The notes: generated from the sequence alone by a model not told the origin. 64,000 nt of DNA from Paenibacillus sp. MAEPY2 (GCF_000499205.1 NZ_AWUK01000037.1:113725-177724); one strand, 5' to 3'; numbered from the stretch's first letter, positions 8,190-16,309 are shown. Translations and numbers: made by a program.

Positions 8190-8480
8190 AATATTTACGA
8201 AGGGAGGCCGAGAGACATGATGGTTGGTTATGATTTGAAACTCACAATGACACTACGAAGCACAGACATAATTGTATACCCAGTTCATCGTCTCTTTGGC
8301 CTCATACGGGCGACATAGGGGAAGATGCATATCGTTTATCATTGGAACGTTATTAATCGATATGCTACTCTCAGCGTATATAGCAATGGAGAACAGACGC
8401 GGCATGTTCATGCTGCTTTTGTTTTCTGTTATTGTCATGAAGGAGTCACGGGCGAACTGTCCGTGGCTTCTTTTTTTGTT
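8190..8480 (+). ncRNA. Candidate structured leader RNA or small RNA upstream of rtcB
   Basis: Between a strong promoter and a terminator (8440-8477) lies a roughly 290-nt stretch that can fold. GAGGCC (8204-8209) and the following AGAGAC..GATG pair with CATCGTCTCT and GGCCTC (8286-8303). The pairing extends with wobbles toward 8230/8275 and encloses about 45 nt. The hairpin traps an AAGGGAGG site and the ATG at 8217 that would open a 33-codon ORF (8217-8318). A second short frame, 8325-8483 (52 codons), runs into the terminator. Neither peptide looks like a known protein. It could be an attenuator or riboswitch for rtcB, or a stand-alone small RNA. I do not recognise the family. Confidence 0.5.
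8440..8477 (+). terminator. Terminator at the end of the rtcB leader
   Basis: GTCACGG pairs with CCGTGGC (one G-T) around CGAACTGT, with a lower GAA/TTC clamp, and is followed by seven T. It lies about 95 nt before the rtcB start, so it must be read through or bypassed unless rtcB has its own promoter. Confidence 0.75.
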
Positions 8481-8573
8481 TAACTGAATATGGATATGAA
8501 TTAACAAAGAGTTAGCGTTCGATTTTTGAATTGAACTGAATTAGCTGAACGTACGGAAAGGAAAAAAACATTT

Positions 8574-10037
8574 ATGAATACTCAACCCAATTTATTTACA
8601 AGCCAAAACGAACCCACAGGTGGATACCGACATAAAGTCAAATTGCCTGCTGGGGACTTAACGGTATATGCGGCACAACAGCTGTTCTCCTCATTGGATT
8701 ATAAGGTGTTCGAAATGGCGAACAATAATCTTCAAATCCCGGGTATTTCCTACATGAGTTACACGCCTGATGTGCATGTCGGTGTAGGTACCTGCATCGG
8801 CACAACAGCGGTATGGGATGCCAAGAGTGGATTTGTATCTCCATCCATCGTAGGCAGCGACATTGGCTGTGGCATGCGGGTGCATATGACCAATTTGCAT
8901 AAGGACGACCTGAAAGACGTGAAGCTGCGCCGTAAACTTGTGAAAGCTATTGAGAAGGTGCTGCCGATGGAGGCAAATCAGCGCGGTCATTACTCGGATA
9001 TACGCCTGGAGCATATCGTGCGCAAAGGCTTGCATGGCTTACCCAAGAAATATATTCCGGACAGCTACACACCGAAAAAATCTACTTCCATTACTCATGT
9101 CGAGAGCAGCAAGTTTGCCTTTGACGAGGAAGTGTTGAATATGGTACAAGATATGACATGGCATCGGGCTCATCGCCAGTTAGGGACTTTGGGTGGAGGT
9201 AATCATTTTGCCGAGATTCAAGCCATTGAGATTGCCGAGGAAAACCGGGAGATTGCGGAAGCCTGGGGCCTGTACGATGGCCAAATTGTTGTTATGATTC
9301 ATTCCGGTTCCCGGGCATGGGGCGGGTATGTAAGCCAAACCAGTTCATCGGCGATTGCCAAAGTGATGCAGCGAAATGGTCTGGGAACAGCCGATCCAAG
9401 ACTCGTTTTTGCTCCGCTTGATCATGCGGAAGGTCGCCATTACGTCAATTTGATGTACTCTGCATTAAATTATGCCGTAGTGAATCGCCATCTGATTGCG
9501 TTTGCGATTCGCGAGGCTTTTCGGGATGTGTTTGGTCCGAAGTGCGAATTCCGCACCCTCTATGACCTGATGCACAACTATGCATGGGAGGAATCTCACG
9601 CGGATCAGGGCTCCGTCTTTGTACACCGCAAAGGGGCAACACGTGCATTGCCTGCAGGTCATCCGGATAATCCAAAGCCATACCTGGCAACAGGTCATCC
9701 CGCGCTCATACCCGGTTCAATGGGGACGGCTTCTTATATCATGGTAGGCCAACCCGAGGGGAAAGATAATTATTATTCAATCTGTCATGGGGCAGGACGC
9801 ATTCGTTCGCGTACAGCAACAAAGCGCCTGGTTACCGTGGAGGATTTTGCCTCAGCGCTGGGCGTGGGAACTGAAGATGAGATTGTGGTGAACCAGCGTT
9901 CACTTGAATCCATTATAGATGAATCGCCGCAAGCGTATAAAAATGTCGATGAAATTATGGATAGTGTGACCGGCGCAGGTCTGGCTCAAGTTGTAGCCAA
10001 ATGTAAACCACTTGCCGCTGTGAAGGGAGCTAAGTAA
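8574..10037 (+). CDS. rtcB: RtcB-family RNA ligase
   Basis: RtcB joins RNA 2',3'-cyclic phosphate or 3'-phosphate ends to 5'-OH ends using GTP and Mn2+. All signature motifs are visible in the 487-residue protein: PDVHVGVG (65-72), GSDIGCGM with metal ligands Asp96 and Cys99, GTLGGGNHF with His211, HSGSR with His243, LMHNYAWEE with His334, HRKGATRA (351-358), and CHGAGR with His405, the expected GMP-accepting histidine. Catalytic residues therefore look intact. The start has AAGGAAAAAAAC upstream. The stop overlaps the start of the AAA ATPase gene (TAATG), which predicts translational coupling. A structured leader RNA precedes it. Likely roles are RNA repair or processing with the ATPase as partner; tRNA splicing is not expected. 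Confidence 0.92.
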   Translation: MNTQPNLFTSQNEPTGGYRHKVKLPAGDLTVYAAQQLFSSLDYKVFEMANNNLQIPGISYMSYTPDVHVGVGTCIGTTAVWDAKSGFVSPSIVGSDIGCGMRVHMTNLHKDDLKDVKLRRKLVKAIEKVLPMEANQRGHYSDIRLEHIVRKGLHGLPKKYIPDSYTPKKSTSITHVESSKFAFDEEVLNMVQDMTWHRAHRQLGTLGGGNHFAEIQAIEIAEENREIAEAWGLYDGQIVVMIHSGSRAWGGYVSQTSSSAIAKVMQRNGLGTADPRLVFAPLDHAEGRHYVNLMYSALNYAVVNRHLIAFAIREAFRDVFGPKCEFRTLYDLMHNYAWEESHADQGSVFVHRKGATRALPAGHPDNPKPYLATGHPALIPGSMGTASYIMVGQPEGKDNYYSICHGAGRIRSRTATKRLVTVEDFASALGVGTEDEIVVNQRSLESIIDESPQAYKNVDEIMDSVTGAGLAQVVAKCKPLAAVKGAK

Positions 10038-11338
10038 TGACCGTAGAGAAAGAACAAATGAATCCTAATGGAGTTATTTATTCCTATGAGCAACAAGACA
10101 GTCAAATTCGAAACGAAGGTTATGCCATATATGCCCGCTTGATTCGCGGCATCATTGAAGCGCTTGGCAATCGATATGGTGTTCGTTATGAACTCTATGC
10201 CAGCGATGATCCAAACAGTGAATACTGGGATCTGCTTAAAGAAGATCTGCAAAGCAACAGTACCGAGGTGGAGCTGGTTGCCCGGATTTTCGAAGATCTG
10301 GAGCTGCGCACACTGCATTATGAAGACGATGGAGATGCGCCAACCTATGGTATACATTATTCGATTCGCAACAATGTATTTGCCTATCCCCACTGGGGCG
10401 TAGCACTTGTCCGCATTCCGTTTTTCCGGGAGAACGGGATCTACAATGAGGATTTTGTTTTTGCTACAGGAGAAGAGGAATTGAAGCAGTTTCTGGGCAG
10501 TGTAAGAGAACGGGAACGGCAGCAAAATATGAAAAAGGTTACAGTATACACGGATGCCCGCAATGGTAGTGACCGTCATGTCGAATCCATTACCCGCTCT
10601 GTGGGGAGAGACGAGGTCGTGCTATCTCTGCAAATTAAACAGGATATTTTTCGTTCCCTGGACCAGTTTTTCGAGGCGGATCGCTCCTTTTATCGAGATT
10701 ACGATATCCCATATAAACGGGGGATTCTGCTCTATGGACACCCGGGGAACGGTAAGACGACCCTTGTGAAATCCATTGCCGGGAGCATTCCGGGTCCTGC
10801 TGCATATTGGCAAATTACCGAATACACCAATAGCGAATCGGTACGTGAAGTATTTGAAGCAGCCAAACGTCTGGCGCCGATGGTGCTGATTATTGAGGAT
10901 ATCGATTCTATGCCGGATGAAGTCCGTTCCTTTTTCCTAAATACACTGGATGGGGCAACATCCAAAGAGGGCATTTTCCTCATTGGCACAACCAATTATC
11001 CGGAGAAAATAGACCCGGGGCTCATGAACCGTGCCGGACGGTTCGATCGGGCTTATGAAATACCGCTGCCGGATGAAGGGCTCCGCCTGCAATATTTGAA
11101 CCAGCGAGGCTTTGGGGTCTTCGCAGGGGAAGAAGGCACGCTGGAAGCTGCGCGACTGACGGATACCTTTTCACTTGCACAGCTGGGAGAGCTGTATGTC
11201 AGCGCAGCGCTGGAATGGCATCAGAATGGACAGACAGACATTGTGCAGATCATTCAATCGATGCGAGGAGAACTGGACAAGAGCCATAAACACAACTGGC
11301 TTGCCCAGCCAGGCAAGGGGCGTGCAGGGTTTTATTAA
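10037..11338 (+). CDS. AAA-family ATPase coupled to rtcB
   Basis: A 433-residue protein. The N-terminal 200 residues form an acidic domain I do not recognise. The AAA core shows Walker A GHPGNGKT (234-241), Walker B VLIIEDID (283-290), sensor-1 GTTNYP (317-322) and arginine-finger-like NRAGRFDR (331-338). The core layout resembles BCS1/FtsH-like AAA proteins. There is no membrane segment. ATG 10037 shares its A with the rtcB stop, so the two are probably made in a fixed ratio. I infer that the ATPase remodels the ligase or an RNA-protein substrate; nothing in the sequence proves this. No clear terminator follows. Confidence 0.88.
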   Translation: MTVEKEQMNPNGVIYSYEQQDSQIRNEGYAIYARLIRGIIEALGNRYGVRYELYASDDPNSEYWDLLKEDLQSNSTEVELVARIFEDLELRTLHYEDDGDAPTYGIHYSIRNNVFAYPHWGVALVRIPFFRENGIYNEDFVFATGEEELKQFLGSVRERERQQNMKKVTVYTDARNGSDRHVESITRSVGRDEVVLSLQIKQDIFRSLDQFFEADRSFYRDYDIPYKRGILLYGHPGNGKTTLVKSIAGSIPGPAAYWQITEYTNSESVREVFEAAKRLAPMVLIIEDIDSMPDEVRSFFLNTLDGATSKEGIFLIGTTNYPEKIDPGLMNRAGRFDRAYEIPLPDEGLRLQYLNQRGFGVFAGEEGTLEAARLTDTFSLAQLGELYVSAALEWHQNGQTDIVQIIQSMRGELDKSHKHNWLAQPGKGRAGFY

Positions 11339-11623
11339 TCGTATATAGTCATTAAAATATTCTCACCTCAATTGGTTATACTAAGGCGGTCTGATCTAAC
11401 ATACAATGACTTTCGGGAGGTACATAACGCAGTCTCGAACTGTGTAAGATGCCGGGAAGTGACGCGATCTGTTTTCAATCCTGTGTTAAGGGCTGTTCGG
11501 CAGAGAAGAGGGCATATGAACAAAAGGTAATATACAACAATTTTTATGCCAACTGTTTAAATGCTTCTGTAGCGGTTAATAGTAGACAGACAACAACAAA
11601 AACTTTAATTAGAGGTGATTGAT
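11339..11623 (+). promoter_or_regulatory. Intergenic region with a SigB-like promoter candidate
   Basis: GTTTAA (11555-11560), 13-nt spacer, GGTTAA (11574-11579), resembling GTTTAA-N12-15-GGGWAW, 45 nt before the stress-type membrane gene at 11624. Related Bacillus genes (ywzA type) are SigB-dependent. The rest of 11339-11550 holds no ORF or convincing terminator. Confidence 0.4.
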
Positions 11624-11881
11624 ATGGGTTGGTTATGGTCATTAATTATCGGTGGTATCATTGGTTGGTTGGCAGGTCTGATTGTTGGTCGTGACATTCC
11701 CGGCGGCGTTATTGGTAACATCATTGCCGGTTTTATCGGCGGATGGTTAGGCGGAGTGATTCTGGGAGATATGGGTCCTGAAATGGGCGGATTCTACATT
11801 GTGCCGGCATTAATCGGTGCTATCGTACTTGTAGCGATCGTAAGCTTGATCTTCCGTTCCATGGGTCGCAGCCGCGGGTAA
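11624..11881 (+). CDS. GlsB/YeaQ/YmgE-family stress-response membrane protein
   Basis: An 85-residue, glycine-rich protein with three hydrophobic segments (about 1-22, 28-52 and 58-78). LIIGGIIGWLAGLIVG and GNIIAGFIGGWLGG are typical of the transglycosylase-associated (Transgly_assoc) family induced by general stress. The biochemical role is unknown. ATG 11624 follows AGAGGTGA (11611-11618) with normal spacing; the in-frame GTG at 11615 is inside that site. A SigB-like promoter candidate lies 45 nt upstream and a strong terminator 80 nt downstream. Confidence 0.88.
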   Translation: MGWLWSLIIGGIIGWLAGLIVGRDIPGGVIGNIIAGFIGGWLGGVILGDMGPEMGGFYIVPALIGAIVLVAIVSLIFRSMGRSRG

Positions 11882-11960
11882 CGCATTCAAGATCTCTTGA
11901 ATATATATCAAGTCGGCAACGAGCAATTTGAATGACGGTTAATACAAACAAATGATCTTA

Positions 11961-12007
11961 AGAGGTTGATGGAAGTCCACGAGGTGGCTTTCCATCAACC
12001 TCTTTTT
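11961..12007 (+). terminator. Rho-independent terminator
   Basis: A perfect 14-bp stem (11961-11974 with 11990-12003) with a small hairpin in the loop (GTCCAC/GTGGC) is followed by five T. Confidence 0.9.
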
Positions 12008-12048
12008 GTTTTAAGATATAGATGTACAAAAGAAAGGGATGAATCTGA

Positions 12049-12564
12049 ATGGAAAAAGCTACATTTGCCGGCGGATGCTTCTGGTGTATGGTTACACCAT
12101 TTGAAGAACAGCCAGGCATTCATGGTATTGTATCCGGCTATACCGGCGGTCACGTCGATAATCCAACATATGAGCAGGTCAAAACCGGGGAGACCGGTCA
12201 TGTCGAAGTCGTTGAAATTACCTTTGATCCAGAGATATTCCCGTACGAACGACTGTTGGAGCTCTACTGGCCTCAGATTGACCCAACCGATGATGGAGGG
12301 CAATTCCAGGATCGTGGTACTCAGTACCGGACAGCGATCTTCGTCCATAATGAACGTCAACGTGAGCTCGCAGAGCAGTCCAAGCAAGAGCTGTCAGCAA
12401 GCGGACGATTCAACCAACCGATTGTAACGGAGATTCGGGATGCAGTTGTGTTCTATCCGGCAGAAGACTACCATCAGGATTACCACAAGAAAAATGAGAA
12501 GCATTACAAGGAAGACCGTGCGATTTCCGGACGGGATGAATTTATTGAAGACAACTGGAAATAA
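12049..12564 (+). CDS. msrA: Peptide-methionine (S)-S-oxide reductase
   Basis: Repairs oxidised methionine (the S epimer of the sulfoxide) in proteins. GGCFWC with catalytic Cys10 opens the 171-residue domain. GYTGGHVDNPTYEQV, GHVEVVEITFDP, DPTDDGGQFQDRGTQYR and YPAEDYHQDYHKKN are classic MsrA blocks. The C-terminus GRDEFIEDNWK resembles Bacillus MsrA. No MsrB domain is fused and no msrB lies next to it. Start ATG 12049 has AGAAAGGG about 10 nt upstream. A strong two-way terminator separates it from the convergent rlmA-like gene. Confidence 0.95.
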   Translation: MEKATFAGGCFWCMVTPFEEQPGIHGIVSGYTGGHVDNPTYEQVKTGETGHVEVVEITFDPEIFPYERLLELYWPQIDPTDDGGQFQDRGTQYRTAIFVHNERQRELAEQSKQELSASGRFNQPIVTEIRDAVVFYPAEDYHQDYHKKNEKHYKEDRAISGRDEFIEDNWK

Positions 12565-12610
12565 TTGAATTTCAATACATCAGATAGAGTTGCCCTCAGA
12601 TCACATTGAA

Positions 12611-12653
12611 AAAGCCGGGAAACGTTCCAACAGGAACTTCCCCGGCTTTTTTT
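12611..12653. terminator. Bidirectional terminator between msrA and rlmA-like gene
   Basis: AAAGCCGGG with CCCGGCTTT arms plus inner GTTCC/GGAAC, flanked by A on the left and T on the right, serves both convergent genes. Confidence 0.85.
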
Positions 12654-12698
12654 GATTGTACAATGATGATGAAAATGATGCCTTAATGGCTACAGAGC

Positions 12699-13565
12699 TT
12701 ATCTGCGTTTTCCCACCAGTATTTCTAAATCAATTGTAATCTGCGTCAAGGTCTCTTGAATGCTGGCTATGGCTGATTCTTTTCCATGCCAGGCGAGTGG
12801 CGTCATATGAATCAGCGAATCCATCATGACTTTCGTTACAGGCATAGTGTATGTTAGCGGAATACTGTCTATGAGATAATGATGCTCGGTAAATCGGTCC
12901 AGTACGTGCTCCCTGCCGTCTAGTTGATGAGATCGGCCCCGAAACAAAAACTCTCTCATTTCCATTAGATATTGCTTACGGGGGATCACTTTGATGATCC
13001 AGCCATCCTTCTTCATCACTCGTCCGAACTCTTCATAATTCGAAGGGGAGAGGATATTCAGAATCACGTCCAATTGCCCCTCTGCAAACGGACTATGAGC
13101 AAGATCACCAACAAACCAGACTTGCTGGTCGTAAGTAGAAGAAGCCGTGGCAATACCTTCTTTGGCGATGTCGATCCCCCATCCCACGGATGAAGTATTC
13201 TGTGTAATCTGCTGCAAAAGAGATCCTTCTCCTGCACCTGCGTCCAGAATATGCAAGGGCTGACTCTTGCTATTGGAGTAACCTTCGATCCAATGGCGAA
13301 TGATTTCGGTCAGGGGCGTATAGATCGCAGTTTGAGATAAAATATTCCTTTTGGCCGTAAATAAACGTTTGTCATAGTTGCCTTTGAAAAAACGTGTCAT
13401 GAAATTGACATAGCCTTGTCTTGCCAAATCAAAGGTATGCTTGGAACTACATTGAATACTATGCGGATTAACCGTTGTCATGGTTTGATGACAGATGGGA
13501 CATGTAAGCATATGGATGTATCTATAAATAAGCGCAGCACTTCGTTCTCTACGTTGGATTGACAT
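12699..13565 (-). CDS. 23S rRNA (guanine-N1) methyltransferase, RlmA family
   Basis: A SAM-dependent RNA methyltransferase of 288 residues. An N-terminal zinc ribbon (CPICHQTM, with CSSKH further on) is followed by DLARQGYVNFM, FKGNYDKRLF and the SAM-binding motif ILDAGAGEGSLL. ILSPSNYEEFGRVMKKDG is typical of RlmA/TlrB/YxjB proteins. It would modify G745 or G748 of 23S rRNA, and some family members confer macrolide (tylosin) resistance. ATG 13565 is chosen, with GGGGTG about 9 nt upstream; another in-frame ATG at 13580 lacks a site. A long inverted repeat lies in its leader (13609-13666). Confidence 0.85.
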   Translation of the reverse strand: MSIQRRERSAALIYRYIHMLTCPICHQTMTTVNPHSIQCSSKHTFDLARQGYVNFMTRFFKGNYDKRLFTAKRNILSQTAIYTPLTEIIRHWIEGYSNSKSQPLHILDAGAGEGSLLQQITQNTSSVGWGIDIAKEGIATASSTYDQQVWFVGDLAHSPFAEGQLDVILNILSPSNYEEFGRVMKKDGWIIKVIPRKQYLMEMREFLFRGRSHQLDGREHVLDRFTEHHYLIDSIPLTYTMPVTKVMMDSLIHMTPLAWHGKESAIASIQETLTQITIDLEILVGKRR

Positions 13566-13580
13566 GGAATAACACCCCAT

Positions 13581-13762
13581 TCATTCAGATCTGGATAACT
13601 GAAGAAAAGGGCATAACAAATAAACCTCTATCGTACATCTTAAAAAAAAGAGGTTATGTTATGCCCCAAGTTATCTGTATCGAATGAATTGAATAATCAT
13701 GGGAAGGTTGCGCTCCTTTGCCAATCAAGAGTAGGGTGAAAAAGTTGACGATACTATTATAA
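13581..13762 (-). promoter_or_regulatory. Leader of the rlmA-like gene with a large inverted repeat
   Basis: The minus strand has a TATAAT-type -10 at 13762-13757. The transcript would carry an inverted repeat with arms 13650-13666 and 13609-13628 (GGGCATAACA..AACCTC, small internal mismatch) and an 8-nt U run just after the first arm. This could be an attenuator; no leader peptide was recognised. Confidence 0.4.
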
Positions 13763-13816
13763 CAGTTTGAGCAGAGAGGATAAACGAAAGGAGACTTACA
13801 CCGTTGTGAAATAACA

Positions 13817-13856
13817 GAGCGCCCTGTTAACCGTTAGTCGATTAACCAGAGCGCTC
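13817..13856 (-). terminator. Hairpin after the propeller protein gene
   Basis: Arms 13817-13830 and 13842-13856 (GAGCGC..TTAA with one mismatch) lie directly behind the minus-strand stop at 13863. The T tract is weak, so the call is moderate. Confidence 0.5.
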
Positions 13857-13862
13857 GATTTA

Positions 13863-15161
13863 TTATTTTGCTGAGGCTGTTTTTAACACATACTTGGATA
13901 ATGCATCGTCATTGATCTGATAGATGATATGATCGCTGTATGTTGAGTAACCATCGAGCACTCCAGGAGTTGTTGCGAATGCATATTCATGGACCGTTTC
14001 CAATGTTTGCGGATCAAGAATGTAGCCAGATTTGGCAAAATTCAATTTGTAATTTTCATCCTGTGTACGCTCAACGGCCATTAACGGTTCCTGTTGATCT
14101 TTGAACGTACGCTCAGTGACTTTGCCTTTCATGGTGTACAGCTCCAGCTTCTGACCTGTAAATACGGTATATCCGCTGCCTGCAGTTTGAACATAGGCAT
14201 TACCGGCAATGGCACGACCCCAGGCCATCTTGCCATCGGTGCCAAAGCCCATCAGTTTGTTGCCTGTGTTCTCGAAATTGGCACGCATGATCACAGAGCC
14301 ATCGTCCAGAATGGCCAGCGATTCACCGCCACCGTCTCCCAGGGTGTTGGCATTGCTAGGGAACTGATAGAAGGAAAGACGATTCAGTGTGCGATCATAA
14401 ATCTCCACTTTTGGATTAGCCGCTGCTTGCCAGTAGTTGCCGACTTTGGTTTGTTTGCTGGCGTCTACAACGATTCGATTACTGCCTGCCTTGAGTACAG
14501 CACCGTTAATGGTCTTTTCTGTAATCAGTTTGCCCTTTTTGTCATATAGCGAGATGGCCGAACGTACGGAACCGTTCGATTGGACACCAGCGCTTGAGGC
14601 AACCAGTAATGTATCGTTATCCAGAAGGTAGATGGACGATGAATTATTTACGGTTTTGACCCAGTTGGTTTTGCCGGATGTATTATACGAATATACTTTC
14701 TTGGTTCCATCGGAATATTCCATATAGACATAGGCTGTGCCGTAGCTGGAATAGAGGGAGTTGGAATAAGTCGTATAAGGGCCGCTTTTCTCATGGAAGA
14801 TCACGTTCCACTTCAATTGTCCGGTTGTGGCATCCAGTGCCTGGAGCGAATCCAGCTGCCAATCCAGCTTGGTATTGCTGCTTGTTTTGATCACGGGTTG
14901 TGAAGAATGAACGTACACCAAGTTTTTGGAAGGCACAGCATTCAATTCCTTAATGATGACGTCCTTCTCCGTATTCACCTCAGTGAGTGCCAGGGATGAT
15001 GAGGTCCACGCAGGCTTGGGCAGCGGGGCATTGGACTCTGCTGCGTAGCTTGGAGTATGCAGGCTGAAGAGGAGCATGCCACTGAGAATGAGTGCAGCCC
15101 ATGTTTTGGACTTTCGTTTGTTGGATGTATGCAAGTTATAAACCACCTTTCTTCGATTCAA
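13863..15161 (-). CDS. Secreted beta-propeller (PQQ-like) protein of unknown role
   Basis: A 432-residue protein. A basic N-region, the hydrophobic core WAALILSGMLLFSL and the cleavage-like SYAAES form a signal peptide of about 40 residues, so it should be exported. The remainder is beta-rich with repeated blade-like stretches such as LQALDATTGQLKWNVIF, VYSYNTSGKTNWVKTV and LMGFGTDGKMAWGRAI. These resemble PQQ-like quinoprotein/BamB-type propeller repeats (W or A near the end of each blade). No catalytic residue set is recognised. The gene is monocistronic. Binding or scaffolding at the cell surface is only an inference. Confidence 0.75.
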   Translation of the reverse strand: MNRRKVVYNLHTSNKRKSKTWAALILSGMLLFSLHTPSYAAESNAPLPKPAWTSSSLALTEVNTEKDVIIKELNAVPSKNLVYVHSSQPVIKTSSNTKLDWQLDSLQALDATTGQLKWNVIFHEKSGPYTTYSNSLYSSYGTAYVYMEYSDGTKKVYSYNTSGKTNWVKTVNNSSSIYLLDNDTLLVASSAGVQSNGSVRSAISLYDKKGKLITEKTINGAVLKAGSNRIVVDASKQTKVGNYWQAAANPKVEIYDRTLNRLSFYQFPSNANTLGDGGGESLAILDDGSVIMRANFENTGNKLMGFGTDGKMAWGRAIAGNAYVQTAGSGYTVFTGQKLELYTMKGKVTERTFKDQQEPLMAVERTQDENYKLNFAKSGYILDPQTLETVHEYAFATTPGVLDGYSTYSDHIIYQINDDALSKYVLKTASAK

Positions 15162-15390
15162 GATAGAACCGATTGTTGAATTCTACCATTTCATACATGT
15201 GAAATTCAACCTGAGTGTCTGTAACCTTTTATGATTGATATATAATATTATTGTTGTTTGGGGAAGTTCGAGGGTTACAGGGAATTCATCTTCTTTCTGT
15301 TAAGAGTGAAGTCTGCTATATTTAGTCGGGTGACGAGGGCTGATAAGGGTACGAGTCTGCCAGATTAGAGGAACGACAAGGAGAACAGCT

Positions 15391-15987
15391 ATGAACTGGA
15401 ATGAAAATATAACCACTGTGGGTATAGGCGTTATTGTCCTTTTACTGCTCATCGCCTGGATCATTCGTCGAGTCATTCGTCGAGGGCAGCGCATACGAAG
15501 TGAGGCCAATCCGCGTAAGATAACGATGAAGGATATTGATAAAATGCAGGATGGATCGGAATTTGAACTGTACCTGTATCATTTATTCCAACAACTCGGT
15601 TACGCCGAGGTACATAAGACGACAAGCAGTCGTGATTTCGGAGCGGACCTTGTATTTGTGGATAGAGCAGGCAGACGGAATGTTATTCAGGCCAAGCGTT
15701 ACGGAGCGAATCATCCGGTTGGGCTAAGCGCAGTACAGGAGATTTACACGTCCATGCGTTATTATGAGGCAGATCGATCCATCGTGCTCACCTCAGCCAG
15801 ATATACGGAAGCATGTCGGACGCTGGCAGCAGTCAACGGGGTGAAGCTGCTGGATCGGGAAGATCTGATGGACTTGATCACGTTGTTTAAGTCCAGAAGA
15901 ATGGAAGAAGCACTGGAATTGATTGAGGAAGACGATCAGGAGCCTGTGGAGACTTGGCAGTCGCGACGAAAAAGAGTTTCGCGTTAG
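15391..15987 (+). CDS. Membrane-anchored Mrr-like endonuclease-fold protein
   Basis: A 198-residue protein. One transmembrane helix (about residues 9-26) and a basic stop-transfer stretch (RRVIRRGQR) are followed by an Mrr_cat-type domain. Visible nuclease-fold marks are FELYLYHLFQQLGY, the GADLVF aspartate and the VIQAKRY Q-x-K motif, matching the D...QxK active site of Mrr-family restriction endonucleases. The acidic/basic tail is probably disordered. The family is widespread in Firmicutes, and its role at the membrane is unclear (degradation of incoming modified DNA is one idea). AAGGAGA precedes ATG 15391. No methyltransferase partner is nearby. Confidence 0.8.
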   Translation: MNWNENITTVGIGVIVLLLLIAWIIRRVIRRGQRIRSEANPRKITMKDIDKMQDGSEFELYLYHLFQQLGYAEVHKTTSSRDFGADLVFVDRAGRRNVIQAKRYGANHPVGLSAVQEIYTSMRYYEADRSIVLTSARYTEACRTLAAVNGVKLLDREDLMDLITLFKSRRMEEALELIEEDDQEPVETWQSRRKRVSR

Positions 15988-16084
15988 TGGATAAACTGGG
16001 GTTGAATCCGCGTAGATCACCTTCACTTGTCTGCCTGCACATGATATATTGGATGCATACCAACCAAGGGAGTGTGTTCATTCT

Positions 16085-16309
16085 ATGGCACGTACACAAA
16101 CGCAAAAAACATTGCGCAAAGCAGAGCGGTCAGGACAATGGTGTCCAGAGCAAAGTCGGAGAGTAAACGGAGATTATGGAGCATTATCCCAGCATGTTCG
16201 ACTCATGCCCACGAAGCAGGAAAAATTGCAAAAGGTCAAACACAAGAAGCGGACCCAGGATGGTGGTGCTTCTTTTTATTTTGTCTATAATGTGGGGAGT
16301 GCTGCATAA
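16085..16309 (+). CDS. Small basic protein with a terminator-like 3' end
   Basis: A 74-residue, very basic protein (MARTQTQKTLRKAERSG...). Short basic proteins with this type of start occur in Bacilli, but I cannot name a family. AAGGGAGTG (16066-16074) is 10 nt before ATG 16085. The last 20 codons run through a hairpin (AGAAGC 16245-16250 with GCTTCT 16268-16273, then TTTT) that looks like a terminator. The original stop codon may therefore have been lost, and the C-terminal tail after KHKKR may be abnormal. RNA or DNA binding is possible from charge only. Confidence 0.55.
   Translation: MARTQTQKTLRKAERSGQWCPEQSRRVNGDYGALSQHVRLMPTKQEKLQKVKHKKRTQDGGASFYFVYNVGSAA

Noticed and set aside
9986..10579. 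197-codon minus-strand frame across the rtcB/AAA junction
   Set aside because: It is fully antisense to two clear genes with intact catalytic motifs, has no ribosome site and no family resemblance.
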